Positions 1 through 12,012 are shown, counted from the stretch's first letter. The stretch: DNA of 64,000 nucleotides from Theobroma cacao (GCF_000208745.1 NC_030851.1:19763546-19827545), one strand, 5' to 3'. Notes: generated from the sequence alone by a model not told the origin. Made by a program: numbers and translations.

Positions 1-2950
1 TGCATCATACACATATTCTTATGGCATTCATCATGCATACTTAATCATCTCCTATGGTGTATGAAGTTTACATCATATACACAATCTTATTGCATTTATC
101 ATACCAAACATGCACATTATAGCATTTATAAAAAAGCATACAATATCTCATACCCACACTAGTTCGAAGACTACAGTAATTGAGTGGACTTCAAATATAA
201 AGTGCTTGTCCCCCCAAGTTGAAAACTAATACATAGTAAAATATTTACATAAATAGTAGATTTGTAAATCTTTTTTTAAGAATCATTGTGTTAATCATAT
301 CACAATCACTAACAATTTGTTTTCTTAGAATAGCATTTTCATTTTTGAAACATAAATCCCTTGATAAACCATTTTAAAGATATCATTTCAACATACATAA
401 ATAATCATTTGTAAAGAAATCATGCTGGCTTTACATATCAAAATAATTTGAAAGTGGTGTATCCACCCACCTAAATGGAGAGTCGATTTTGTGGCTCCAA
501 TAACAACTCTGTTTTCGCAAAATTCGTGGCGTTTTCAAGCATTCCTATCATACAAAAATCATCACAATTATTGCCTAGAATAATAATCTCGTAGTAAGCT
601 CTCTAGGTATTTTCGGAACTATTCAAATTCAACTAAATCTAAATTTCTAGCTTTAACCCACTGTTACTCAACCAAATAAATGCTTAGAAGCCCATAAATC
701 TTTCATCCTTACCTTAGTGAGCTTTGATGCTAAGGAAAATCACAACTCCTTAAGCTTTGGGATTCAATAGAAAAATTTGGGCATAAAAATAATATTTGTA
801 GTGCTAGAAATTTCATAAATGAAGATTTAAAAGTGGAAAGTTGTCACTTTTGTTTGAAAAACTCAAAACTAAGCTTTGAATCATCCAAAGTAATGATTTG
901 GGGTGAAAATGAGTTTGGGAGAGCTAAGTGATGAATTTAGATCTAAGTAGATTGATGTGTTTATGTAAAGCATGGGTTTCAAAAATTTTCTTTTATAAAG
1001 GAAGCAAGCAATCTGATTACACAAGTGGAAAAGTATATCATTCATATTGCAAGTAACATAATCACATCCTAAAAATTAAGAATCTATTAAAGAAAGATAA
1101 AATGTACCTTTTATTTTTGAGATTCTTATTTTTGAACATCACCACACCAACTATTTATTTCTCAACAAAGCTTACCACTTATTTTTCAAGAATGCTTTCA
1201 ACTTGAACCTTAAGTGGACAATGTGGGGAATGCTAGACTACAAGATGGTAACCGATTTTGTCTCTCTTTTCTTCCTAAAAATTAATGGCTATTTTTCTTT
1301 TAAGAAATCAACCAAGAATGGGAGAGAGGAAAAGAGGTGTGGCATAGTTAGGAAGAGAAAGAGAGAAGTGACGACTGAAACTTTTTCAAGAAAGATATGT
1401 GCGTCTCTTTTCTTTCAATCTCTTCTCTTATTATCAAAACTCTTGCCTCAAGGGTTTAATCAAAATGAAATACTTTTGAATCAATCTTGACCATCCATTT
1501 AGAGTTATGGATGCATCAAACATGCTCTTTTTTAAAGTAAAGAATAAATAATTTAATTCTTTATTTGCTATTTAGAGTTCTTGATAAAATAAAATTCCTT
1601 ATTGAATAATAACTCTTATTTTATTATTTTTCATCTTTATTTGAAAAGAATTAATAATAAATAAAGAGTGCTAGTCAAACATGGAGTCTCTTTTTTAGCA
1701 ACATGGATGTCTAGATTCTTTTTGCAAGAATCCTTCTAGCATTGTCTTAATTTAAGACAACTCTGGTCTTTAATTTAGACAAAACATGTTATCTTGTCTA
1801 AATTGAGACAAATATGTTTTCTTCTATTGATTAAGATACTATTGAGTAATTTCGAGCATGAATCCATAGCCAAACCCAACAAAATAAAGCCCTCCCTTGC
1901 TAAAAAATGAAATTCCCTATTTTCCTTAGATTGAAGGAAGCTCATTTAAGGTGATTGGGAGCTTCAAAAATGATTATTAAGGTAACATCAAGATTTTTCT
2001 TAGCTAGAAATTCATTTAAAACGACTTGAAAATGAAAATGTTATTTTTTATTTCAACTCAATTGTGTACTCTTAGGGCTGAACAAAATTCTAGAAAATGC
2101 TATGAGTAATGTAGTTTTTCAAGGTGAGAACAAGCTTCCTAACTACTTTGGTTGTGATTTAACAGATTTAATTTCTCAAGAAATTATTTCATTGAAGAAA
2201 ACTGTGATTTTATTGGTAAGAACCAAAGTTCTAGAAGTTTGGTGATTTGGGGAAATCCTTAAAAGGTAAGGATTGTGTAAAATGATATTTGGAAATGTTG
2301 AGATAAAAAATTAAAGTTGTTAGTGTATAATGGTATTAGAAATGAGCTAGAATTTGAACAGAGAACCATTTGTTTAAGTTTGAAGTTTATGAACTGATAT
2401 TAAGCTAAAAATTTAAATAAGAATGAATGGATAATTGACTATGTGGTGAATTATCCTTAGATCACCATTGGAGCAAGAATTGATAGAAACTACTGTGTTA
2501 GAAACAAGGAAAGTTGAATTAGTTGTTACAAGAAAACCACTTGTCATGGTGAGTGGGGCATTTTGTTTAAATATTGAGATAAATGCTTGTTTGCATAACA
2601 CATGTAAATGCATTACCATGGAACCTAATTGAGTGATATATTGCCTAGATAAAGTATACCTAGGTTGATGAGTTAAGTGAACTTATTGATATTGAATGAG
2701 CCAAATAGTGGTGATTGTGCTTGAATGTATATTGTGTTAGAGGTTGTGTTGCTACCTGGTCGATGCGATGTATAAGTTTATTGCCTAGTGCTTTGATATT
2801 ATAAATGTGTATGATTGTTATTCCCTATACATATTATTGTTTCTTGTGAATTTGAAATGTAAAAGTGATGAGCTGTGATTAATGATTACTACACACAGAA
2901 TGACAAAGTACACGCTAAGGTGTGTGTTAGTGTAGTAAGCTCAATGCAAT
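1..2950. other. AT-rich intergenic or decayed repeat DNA, no gene recognised
   Basis: No convincing coding region is visible. The longest open stretch (1203-1490, + strand) encodes 95 residues with no recognisable domain and biased composition. The first 150 bases repeat a loose CATCATAC/GCATTCATCAT theme. Sites near 470 and 710, read on the minus strand, have the sequence context of the splice-like sites seen in LTRs elsewhere in the window, so 1 to about 1900 could be an old minus-strand LTR. Around 1745-1830 three degenerate copies of a motif containing TTTAAGACAA follow one another. Classification is uncertain. Confidence 0.3.
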
Positions 2951-3213
2951 AACTACCACGATGGGGTGAATTGGTACTTTAAAAATTTCCTTTGCAAGCA
3001 TAATGAAAAATAACCCTTTTTTGACAAACAAATTTTCTTCATGTGTCAAAAGCAAAGCAAGTGGTTTTCCTTAAAGAAAATATCAACAATAAATCACAAA
3101 AGCATAAAAGTAAATCAAGATACAAGGATTTTTATAGTAGTTCGGCTTTCTTAAATGCCTACATCTATTCCCTTGGCTCACCAAGGAATTTTCAATCCAC
3201 AAAAAAGATTCTA

Positions 3214-3470
3214 CCTTTTTAACGTGATCAAGTGATAACCTTTACACTTGTTTTTTAACAAGATCAAGCAATAACTCTTACACTTGCTTTTTAACGTGAT
3301 CAAGTGATAACCCTTACACTTTCTTTTTAACGGGATCAATCGATAACCTTTACACTTGCTTTTTCACAAGATCAAGTCATACCTCTTACATTTTTTTTTC
3401 ACGTGATACAACAATGACTTTTGCACTAGCTTTTAAATAGGATCAAGCGACAACCCTTTCACTAACTTTT
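3214..3470. repeat. Tandem array, unit about 36 bp, about 7 copies
   Basis: Successive units carry GATCAAG followed by TAACCTTTACACTTG and a T-rich spacer ending in AAC or ACA. Units run about 35-37 bp, with one or more substitutions each. The period and core are shared with the array at 4994-5170. Confidence 0.8.
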
Positions 3471-3729
3471 CAAGGTTATGTTAGAACCTTTACAAATGTA
3501 TGTACGAAGGAGTAATAGCAAAGATTTACCTCATAAAGGCTAAGTGCTAAAGGTTTAAGCTTGGGTACAAAGAGAAGAAATTAATCTCATAAATATCAGC
3601 TCAAGGATTTGCAAGTGGTGAGCTTGAATGGCTTTTAGTGCTTGTTGGAAAACTAAGATGAATATTAGAAAGGAAAGATAAGCTTTAGGGTCAATCTAGG
3701 GTTTTTCACTTTGATGTTGTCTTCTCTTA

Positions 3730-4270
3730 CTTCAAAATGAGTCAAGGGTAGACTTTTATAGTCTTAAGAATGTTTGGAGTCATTAGACACAAGTTTTAAT
3801 CAGATTTGGCCATTATTAAAGCTTGATGGGCTGACTATAACGCTTTTAGGGTCAACTATGGTTCCTCAAAAAGTTTATTAAGAGGCTTTGGCCATACTTG
3901 ACTCTTGAGGAATTTTGCATGAACCACTCAAGAGGCTTATGATTTTAGAAGTTTGGCTTGGAGTAGTCGACTATGGCTTCTTAAATCATTGATTCTTGCT
4001 ATTGTTTTGGCTCAGGGTATATTATAGCTTTAGTAGGGTCGACTATGGCTAATCAAATCTCAAATTGTGCTTCAATTTTGTCTCAAGGTCAACCATAGCT
4101 TCATCAAAGTCGATTATGGCTTCATGTCTTCATGATTTTTCATCCAATCTTGCCACAAGGTCAACAATGGAGCTTATAAGGTTGAGTATGCCTTCTGTAT
4201 TTCACAATTCTTTAGTCATTCTTCAACCATTCTGCCATAGGGTTGATTGGAGCTTCTCTAGGGACACCTT
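3730..4270. repeat. Degenerate interspersed motif array (GTCGACTATGGCTTC-like)
   Basis: Eight or so imperfect copies of a 15-base theme resembling GTCGACTATGGCTTC occur at irregular spacing (for example near 3837, 3850, 3966, 4039, 4088, 4110). The spacing is too irregular for a simple tandem repeat. The copies read as an old, decayed minisatellite within the larger repeat. Confidence 0.5.
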
Positions 4271-4764
4271 TTGCCTTGTGCCTTCAAGATTCCTTGACTT
4301 TTTCTCTTTTCACCTCAACTATTTCTTCCATGCTTTTGCCTATGATCAAGTATCAATCAAAACATGTTTGTTGTTTATATACTTAACTAAAGACTCAATG
4401 TTTTGAAAAGCTTTGTGATGTTTTCTAACCATGAATGGCTTTTCAAACACTTGAATGGTTTTAAAAGGGTGAAAAATATAATCTAGACAATTCCAAATGA
4501 TTTTCATTAAAGCAAGATGTCATGCAATTTTGTCAAATCAAAACATAAGATATCTAAATGTTAACAATCTCTCTCTTTTTGATATGACAAAATCATGAGC
4601 ATATTTGCATTTGAAATCTCTTGAAAGCTCCCCTTAATTCTATTAGTCTTTAAGCCTTTGTTTTGAAAATATTTAAGTTCAAGTGAGTAAGGTAACAAGA
4701 ATGATGTGGATACTATACTTTCCCCCTCAACATGTGCATGATTGTTAGACAAATATGCTTAAAG

Positions 4765-5170
4765 TAAAGTAACCAAAAGGGGGTGATTGGTTATCAAATA
4801 AAAATTATTCATTTTTGAATTTTCAACATAGCTAAAGTATAAAAAGCAAAGTTATAAAAATAGAGAATAAACTAAGCAAGTAATGTGCAGAAAAGTAAAG
4901 AGTACTTAACAAAGTTTTTATAGAGGTTCGACCTTTGATGCCTACGTCTTTGCCCTTCATAGCACAAGGAGTTCAAATCCACTATCAACTTGCCTTTTAA
5001 CACAAGACCAAGCATAACCTTTACATCTGAATGTCTTTTCAAGGATCAAGCACAACCTCAACCAAAGTCATTGCCTTTTTAGGATCAAGCACAACATTTA
5101 CAACAAAAATGCCTTAAGGATCAAGCACAACCTTCACACCTAAATGCCTTTCAAGGATCAAGCACAGCCT
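4765..5170. repeat. Unclassified dispersed repeat, copy 2 (truncated)
   Basis: The same box order as in copy 1 is visible: a GGGGGTGATTGG start, an A-rich segment, TTTATAGAGGTTCGACC, 'cctacgtctttgcccttc', and then GGATCAAGCACAACC tandem units (about 38-40 bp, about 5 copies, 4994-5170). It stops abruptly at 5171, where retrotransposon LTR sequence begins. Confidence 0.55.
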
Positions 5171-5486
5171 ATCATGACCCAAATCGGGGAGCCATGACTA
5201 GCACATTAGTCTAGCAGGCAAGGCCCGTGAGACCTTAGTAGGTCTCAGAAATTCAAAGACATAACACTTAGCCATGGGTTTCCAAATCTATATTTTCATA
5301 ACATATTTAAATCCCAAGACATAATAGTTCCCCTTGGCACATTGGTCATACATAATTCTTAATACAATATTCATAAGGCCATACATTGGCCATCAAAGTA
5401 GGTTCGCACCATACAACCCTTAGAGAAATACAGATGGCAAATTTGTGCCTACATACATCAAAACCAGAATTGGATGCGGAAGCTCA
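5171..5486 (-). mobile_element. LTR 3'-end fragment, minus orientation
   Basis: The left end reads TATCATGACCCAAATCGGGG, matching the LTR end signature found many times in this window (reverse complement ...TTTGGGTCATGATA). Its reverse complement contains a GGCCAATGTATGGCC segment that recurs at 9132-9380 in the opposite orientation. The body is unlike the 5' LTR of the adjoining gag remnant, so this is either a fragment of another LTR family or a recombination product joined to that gag at about 5486. Confidence 0.5.
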
Positions 5487-6316
5487 TGCCACATCCCTAA
5501 ATAATAGCTCCATTAGCCCATCCACAAACCTCTGAATCTTCATCTCCTCAGCAGAAACGAGATAGGGTGCATAGCGAGCCAACTGTGTGAACTTGATGTC
5601 ATACTCAGACATCGTCATGCTCGAAGTCTGTATTAAAGTCTTAAACTCTCTGGCTCTGGCATTACGTACACTGAGTGGTAGGAATCGATCCAAGAAGGCT
5701 GCACTGAACTCACTCCAAGCCAAAGGTGCTACATCGGTCAGTCTGCCTCTACATAAAGAGTTATACCACTCTTGCGCCACATCCTCTAATCGAAAGGGGG
5801 TTATCTCGACTGATCGGACACTAGAACATCCCAAAGCCTTACAAATTTTCTCCATCTTATCCAAGAAAACCTGGGGTTTCTTCGATGCATCAGACCTTGA
5901 AAACGATGGAGGCTTGAGCTTCAAGAAATCATAAAGAGAAATCTCTAAGTGACCTCTCTCAACCTCATGATGTTGGCGATCGACCTGTCCTTGGGAGATA
6001 AGGGATTCTTGCACTGTAGGTCTCCCTTTTGTATATCCTCCATATAGGTTGCCATCATCTCTACAACCTTATTGACTCCTTGTAGGCCTGTCGCAAAATC
6101 CTCAATGGTAATACCCCCAACTGGGTGTCTATCTACATCACCTGAGGACTGTCCTTCCTCTCGCCTACTCACAAGCGTATCCGCCTTCACTGGCCTAGTG
6201 GTCCTACCACGTCTACCTCGCCCCCCTAAGGTAGATATCCGTGGCGTATTTGTCAACTCGGTAGGAGCATCTTGCTCCCCCATCAGTCTTGAGGCGACTC
6301 GTGTCTTAGGCGGCAT
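5487..6316 (-). pseudogene. Gag remnant of Ty3/gypsy element E5 (truncated, frameshifted)
   Basis: This minus-strand fragment begins at an ATG at 6316 with an MPPKTR start and a basic GRGRRGRTTRP segment. After a frame change around 5945-6014 it continues into the retrotransposon Gag core, with [41 protein letters not shown] and [10 protein letters not shown]. This is the capsid-like region that packages element RNA. Homology to E2 gag ends after the codons equivalent to its residues 'AVAS', where an LTR fragment is joined. The zinc knuckle, protease and all of pol are missing. The PBS and 5' LTR lie directly upstream on the minus strand. The protein is not functional as it stands. Confidence 0.85.
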
Positions 6317-6524
6317 TCTTACCTAAACAAGAGCAAACACCTGTTATTAACACATTTTGTAATCATACTTAAGGCAAAAGGTGGTTTCTAAGATAGGGAA
6401 TCTATGCGGTCCCTTGGTCGTAAAATATGTCGCGGTTCACACTTCACAACTGAAGTTCCCACATAAAGACCCAACTCTCCATTGGACCAACAAAAAGAAG
6501 TCATAGGACCTAGACAAACCTAGA

Positions 6525-6536
6525 GCTCTGATACCA
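6525..6536 (-). promoter_or_regulatory. Primer-binding site of E5 (initiator tRNA-Met)
   Basis: The minus strand reads TGGTATCAGAGC, the exact 12-base complement expected for the 3' end of plant initiator tRNA-Met. It lies four bases from the LTR end at 6541. Confidence 0.9.
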
Positions 6537-8124
6537 ATATTGTCACGACCCAAATTCTGAGCCATGACCGGCACAAGGGCCCAATGGACGTAGTCCACTA
6601 AGCCCAAGCAAGCCTATCTATTTATCCTACTCATTATTCCATCAAATATTGCTAAGTCACATTTTATAACTTAAAATCAAAATAATGATAGACATTACCA
6701 ACTCGTACTGGCATTACTCATTTAAAATATATATACATTGTCTACAACATGTATTCTAATAATTTACATTAAGTTGTCTATACATATCAAAAGGAGACTC
6801 GATGTCCAGCGAAGAAATTCGACGAATATACAGCTACTAAATGCCGAGACACCTACCAATAGTAGAGTCTATAAGGGCACCTCGACCTAGTTACCAACTG
6901 CCTCGTGATTTTAAAACATGAAGTTGAAAACGGTGAGTATAAACCTAATGAGTGAACAAGGAAGGGAACAAGCAACAATAAGAGAGAATTTAAAATCATG
7001 ATGCACTTGTCTCAAAACAATGCAATTTAGTTTCATTCATATTAAAATCCCCTCATTGAACCCTTAAATGATCAATCATTTGAAAATCATGAATCCATAC
7101 GTAACGAAAAATTTTTTAAAAAATGAAAGCTTTAGTGATACACAAGCAAGTCAAATGCGACAACGAATCATTGCTGCAGCAAAAAGGCATTCTCGCTACA
7201 GCTACGCTGCAGCGACATTGGGATTTAAGTCATTAGCCGAACTAGGGTTTCTCAACTGGCCAAGGGTTTCTCATCAAACCTCCTCAATTTGAACTTAAAT
7301 CATTTATTCCGTAATGTTGAAAGTCCATGCTCAAATATGGTAGCAAAAAAGTAGGAAATAAGGCAACAATTTAAGAAGATGGGAGACAAAACAGAAGGTT
7401 TTTCACTGCAGCGAGAATGAATCTCGATGCAGCAAAATTTTTACTCCAAGACAGAAACTTTCTCACTGCAGCGAGATTCATTCTCACTGTAGCGAGAATG
7501 CTACAATATTTTCTCGCTATAGCGAGTTTTTGACTAGCCACTCTCCAAAAACCCGAGAGTTTCTCGCTGTAGCGAGAAACAGGGCACCAAAGGAAAATTT
7601 CACTTACTTCCCAAAGAAAACTACCCTACTAAAATATCCAAAACCAATATGAAACACATAATAATTTCTCAAGGTTTAACATACCAAATTTCACATGCAT
7701 TACACTCATATACCATTACTCATAAATTTCCTATAACACACATAATTATGTATGTATATATATACATATACTCATCATCATCATGCACACCATCCCATCA
7801 TCATCATGCACACCGTCTCATCATCACCAGCTCATGCACACTCCTTACTCGCACATAACCGAATCATCATCGACCTATGCGCACTCCCTACTCGCACATG
7901 GCTGAGTCAATATAATTACACAACAATATATTCCTACATACATATATATCAACACAATGTAGCAGTATAGGAATCCATAATAGCCACATATCACAACATA
8001 AACCATTTCTCAAGAGCTTGTTCCCAAGGCACTCATTTTTTAAGAAAAGTTGTATAAAATCATTCAAACACTTTGTACAAAACAGTCACATTTCCAAAAT
8101 AGTTTTGATAGGTAGTCCACTCAC

Positions 8125-8199
8125 CGGTTGATTGTAGAGCCTTTAGCTGACTCTAATTCCCTTAATGATCCAATTGCGGGGATGGGGCTTCGTTAGAAC
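8125..8199 (-). other. Predicted 75-nt internal leader exon (E5 LTR)
   Basis: On the minus strand it lies between acceptor-like GATTCTAG and donor-like GTGAGTGGAC. The predicted first intron is 8200-8417 (218 nt). The downstream acceptor found in other copies is mutated here: TTTTAAA replaces TTTTCAG near 6910. Confidence 0.5.
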
Positions 8200-8735
8200 C
8201 TAGAATCACATTAGCATCAACAATAGGTCAATTCGCATACTATAAACCCTAAAAGCCATCTCTTAGCTAGCTTTCAATTGCCACTTTTAAATGGCTATCT
8301 ATGTTCACTATCTAAATCACTATAAAATGAATGAACATCCTCAACAATAAAATAGCTCATAATCTAAATTATTAGCCATTATCCATAGCTAAAAACCAAG
8401 CTTAGTTCATCACTCACCCTAGGGTTCCTTTGTAGTTGAATTCTCTTCCAATAGCTTCCACACAAATGAAGTAATTCTCTTTTTCTCTCTCTAAAATGCC
8501 CAACTAGTGAGAGAAAGTATGGAAATAAGATTTTTCAAGGGTTTTAAGGAGAGAGAGTGGAAGAATACAAGGGTTCTAGTCATAAGGGCATAAAGGTATG
8601 AAAATTAGAGTTAGAGAGAAAATCATGCAAGCTCCATATCAAGCTTCCATGGAGGTTGGAAGCAACATAAAAGAGAAGAAGGAGGAAGAAGAAGAAGCTG
8701 CTGGAAAATGGGAGAAGAAGCTGCTGGAAGAAAGA

Positions 8736-8743
8736 TATTTATA
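8736..8743 (-). promoter_or_regulatory. LTR TATA box
   Basis: The minus strand reads CTATAAATATC, followed by CTTCCAGCAGCTTC. The same TATA and downstream sequence occur in the three other family C LTRs, which supports a real promoter. Confidence 0.7.
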
Positions 8744-9131
8744 GTCTAAACTTATCCATTCAATTGAAATTACGAAAATACCCTTGACTAGGTAGCTAGT
8801 TCTCATGCAACCCTTTGTGCAATCTTTTTACTCTTTTAACACTGAGACCAAGTCCATAATGGTCTAGACATGCTCGAGTTTGTGAAACTTTAAAAATTGA
8901 CTCGGGGTGCAAAATGACCATTTTACCCCTATTGTGAAAATTATTATCACTTGTAGTTTTCTTCATTTTTTCATCATTACACATCATTTATGAGGTCTTA
9001 TGCCTATTTAGACCTTAAAATATCATAAAACGTTCTTCTGGGAGCTTATTAGAGAAAATGACGAAACTACCCCTGGCCCGTGTTATTGTGTCTATACCTA
9101 GTTACGAGCCTATAGAGGTCAAGGTCTCACA

Positions 9132-9380
9132 ATGAACTTGTGTAAGAATTGTTATGTACGAACTTGCCTTGAATGGCCAATGTATGGCCTTATAAATATT
9201 TGTATGGGTTGTGTGCCAACTATAATGTATTTATGTTTGAATTTTATCATGAACATTCGATTATTAAATCCCTTGGCATTTATGTTGTATGATTTTAAAC
9301 TCTGAGGCTTGCTCGAGGTAGAGTGGGCATACTTCTTGGGATCGTGTGTCAATCACAGACCCCTAGGTTGGGTCTTGACA
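9132..9380 (+). mobile_element. Truncated LTR end of E7
   Basis: Plus-strand LTR sequence ends GGGTCTTGACA at 9380, directly before a degenerate PBS. Its left edge abuts the E5 LTR at 9131. It shares a GGCCAATGTATGGCCTTAT block with the reverse complement of 5171-5486. Confidence 0.65.
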
Positions 9381-9384
9381 AAGT

Positions 9385-9396
9385 TGGTATTAAAGC
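9385..9396 (+). promoter_or_regulatory. Primer-binding site of E7 (degenerate)
   Basis: TGGTATTAAAGC matches the initiator tRNA-Met complement with two transitions and lies four bases after the LTR end. Confidence 0.7.
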
Positions 9397-9593
9397 GCCT
9401 AGGTTAGAGAGTCATAGGTGAAATTATGTCTGTCAACGGAGTGTTGGGATTAGCATAGAATCTTGTTCTTGGTTTGTGATTGCAGCACGAAGAATGAGCA
9501 GGAGGCTACATGAACTCCTAAGTTTTAGTAAGCTTGCCCTTTGGATTATGGAAATGTAATTTTCTACTCGGTATTGCTTCATTTTAGTACAAG

Positions 9594-10800
9594 ATGAAGC
9601 CTAAGACAAAAGCTACCTTAAGGGCCATAGGAAAGCAAGATGCCCCAGATAAACTTATGGAACCACCACGAGTGTCCACGTTAAGGAGTAGTGGTAGGAG
9701 TAGAGCAATGAGATGGACTCCTAATACAAAACCAAGTTTTATAGACACTAGTAATAAGAATGAGGTAGTCGAGGCCTATAAGAAGAGGTGTAACCTTAGA
9801 GGATTTGGCAATAAAGTTGTAAAGTTTGGCTCACAAATTTGCTAAGTCTCGCAATAGAAGCGAGGCACCATCTAAAGAATGGGTTGATTCTAGTTCACAA
9901 GATTCAGACTATGTGCCTCAGTGTGAGCATCAGAGAATGGCCATTAAGGTCACTTTAGTTGATTTTATAAAACTAAAGCCCCTATCATTTACTAGTTCAG
10001 ATATGGATGAAGATCCGTAGGGGTTTTTCAAAGACAAGGAGTGCATTTGTTGAATGTTAGGATAATCCACACATCGGTCAGTGGAATTGGTGTGTTTTAG
10101 ACTAAAATGTGGCAAGAATATGGTTTTTTACACTTAAAAGAGTAAACTATCAAGGTAAACTTTAATAACGTAGGAGGAATTTGTCCAAGCTTTTCTAGAT
10201 CACTTCTTGCTTGAGAGCATGAGAGACACAAAGGCACAAGAGTTTGAGACCTTGAAAGAAATGCTGGATATGACGATGATGAAGTATGACGTTCGCTGCA
10301 CCGAACTCTCAATATATGCTATTGACTTTGTCTTAACTAAATAAAAAAAGATCAAAAGATATACTTAGGGACTAATTGAGTTGCTTTTAGAGTTTTGGCC
10401 ACTTAGAGGTTTGCCTCATATGTGGTAGTGGTGGATGCAACTAAAATGATTGAAATTAGGAGATTGAAATCTAGAATGGAAGAGCGGAAGAGTCGAAGAG
10501 CTCGAACACAAGGCCATCAGAGTCGAAGAGATTCTAGCGTGACTATGAGTATCAAATTATATGCCATCAGAGTCGTGAGGGAACTACTCTTGCACATAGG
10601 CCACCAAGAAATAGTGATTCATTGAGCCCACCATTTAGAAAAGAACAGTCTAGCAGAGCATTTAATTTGGGCATCAGATAAAAAGGTGTTTTATGTAATT
10701 ATTGTGGTAAGGCACATTATGGACCGTGCCATAGGACAGCGGGATCGTGCCATAAGACAACGGGATTGTATTTTGGATGTGGTCAGTCCAGGGATTTGAT
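9594..10800 (+). pseudogene. Gag remnant of E7
   Basis: It starts at the ATG of MKPKTKATLRAIGKQDAP, which parallels the MPPKTR start of E5 gag. The reading then breaks into several frames. Recognisable pieces are DFIKLKPLSFTSSDMDEDP (about 9960-10017), an FLDHFLLESMRDTKAQEFET-like stretch (about 10185-10260) and a damaged zinc-knuckle region (10680-10800). There the first Cys-rich half survives, but the second knuckle has lost its first Cys, its His and its last Cys. A 24-base segment, GTGCCATA(G/A)GACA(G/A)CGGGAT, is duplicated in tandem near 10725-10770. Confidence 0.75.
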
Positions 10801-10979
10801 AAGATTGCCCAATGTAGAGGCAAGTGGTAGAGGGTGACCACGATTATGTGAGATAAGTGGTAACTACCCAGCCCTAAATGGCATAAACTAGGAAGAATGT
10901 TAAAGGTGACAAAAGCAAGGGAATAACCTCATTATCTCAGGGTAGATTGGTATAGCCGAGTAATGAAAGTGGAGGTCAA

Positions 10980-11904
10980 GCACATGTATTCACTCTGACA
11001 CCACAAGATGCTTAAACTTCTAACGCAGTGGTCACAAGTACACTTCCTATTTGTGGCACTGAAGCTTTAGTATTATTTGATCCCGGATCGACAAAATTTT
11101 TTATGTCCCCACACTTTGTATCGAGATTAGTTCATTATTGTAGCAACATGGAGGAACCTTTTATTGTGACTACACCTTTGGAGGAGATTTTAGTGGCAGA
11201 GTATGTATATAAATCTTATGTCATCCGCATAAGGGACAAAGACAAGTTAACAGATTTTGTATTGTTGCTAAGTTTAGATTTTGATGCGATTTTGGGCATG
11301 GATTAGTTAACGTCTTGTTTTACCAAGGTAGACTGCTACTGCAAATTGGTGAAGTTTAAGTTTCCAAAGGAAACCTCATTTGTGATATACGGGCATGGTA
11401 GCCTAGTGTCTATGGGACTTGTGTCAAATGTAGCCACTAGACCAATACCAAGGCAAGAAGGCCAACTGTATCTGGGAATGGCAAGAGATATTTCGATGGA
11501 AGAAGGGAGTGTCAATGTCGTACAGTAGTGGGTGAGTATCCAGATTTATTTTCAAAGGAATTGGCTGGTTTCCCTTGTGAGACAAAAGTTGAATTTTGTA
11601 TTGACTTGATTCTAGGTACACAGCAAGTTACAATACCTCCTTATCAAATGGCATCAGCTGAATTAAGAGAGCTTAAGAGGCAACTAGAGGACTTATTGAA
11701 TAAGGGTTTTATTCATCGTAGTGTTTCACCTTGGGGAACTCTGGTGTGCTATTCGTAAAGAAAAAGAATGGTGGCTTATGGTTATGTATCGACTACTGGT
11801 AATTGAATAAAGTGATGGTAAAGAAAAAGCATCCATTGCCAAGGATTGATGACTTGTTTGATTAGTTGTAGGGTGTCGTGTGCTTCTCTGATAACTTTGG
11901 TACA
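10980..11904 (+). pseudogene. Protease and N-terminal RT of E7 (truncated)
   Basis: The aspartic protease is visible at 11028-11306, with LFDPGSTKFF at the active site and DFDAILGMD at its end, where a stop replaces the next Trp. RT begins in another frame at 11528 (EYPDLFSKELAGFP, IPPYQMASAELRELKRQLED, GFIHRSVSPWG). It continues in broken frames as [23 protein letters not shown] to about 11904, just before motif A. RNase H, integrase and the 3' LTR are absent. Frameshifts near 11525 and 11750 and stops at 11307 and 11526 confirm that it is a pseudogene. Confidence 0.8.
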
Positions 11905-12012
11905 TAGAGTTATTTTGACACATTTTGGGGGCTTAAGTGGTTAGACTTTTGAGATTTGGATAGAGTTATTTTGACACATTTTGGGGGCTTAAGTGGTTAG
12001 ACTTTTGAGATT
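11905..12012. repeat. 56-bp direct tandem duplication
   Basis: TAGAGTTATTTTGACACATT and the following bases to TTTTGAGATT occur at 11905 and again at 11961 with no differences visible, a period of 56 bp. The duplication starts exactly where E7 homology stops. Confidence 0.9.

Larger units (their letters stand above)
2951..4764. repeat. Unclassified dispersed repeat, copy 1
   Basis: This stretch begins near a GATGGGGTGAATTGG motif. It continues through an A-rich segment, a TTTATAGTAGTTCGGC box, a 'cctacatctattcccttgg' box, a short-period tandem array and a degenerate GTCGACTATGGC array. It ends near CAATCTCTCTCTTTTTGAT. The same order of boxes recurs at 4765-5170, so this is a repeat family and not unique DNA. 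No coding capacity, terminal repeats or target duplication could be fixed, so the transposon class is unknown. Confidence 0.5.
6541..9131 (-). mobile_element. 5' LTR of E5 (2.59 kb, family C)
   Basis: Read on the minus strand, it starts TGTGAGACCTTGACCTCTAT and ends ...TTTGGGTCGTGACA, so it has TG...CA ends and abuts a perfect PBS. From the promoter end it contains a TATA box (8736-8743), a GGGTGAGTGATG splice-donor-like site at 8417, a 75-nt block (8125-8199), a TCATCATGCACACC-type minisatellite (7775-7915), a cluster of CTCGCTGCAGCGAG-type palindromes (7166-7590) and a conserved terminal segment. The body resembles the LTRs at 27377-30016, 51692-54231 and 62296 onward. Confidence 0.85.

Noticed and set aside
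1203..1490. 95-codon plus-strand frame as a host gene
   Set aside because: It has no domain, promoter, intron pattern or homologue that I recognise, and sits in AT-rich repeat-like DNA.
3214..3470. CRISPR-like array
   Set aside because: Units are contiguous tandem repeats without unique spacers, in a plant retrotransposon setting.
7649..7970. His-rich small reading frames
   Set aside because: They translate the CATCATCATGCACACC minisatellite within the E5 LTR.
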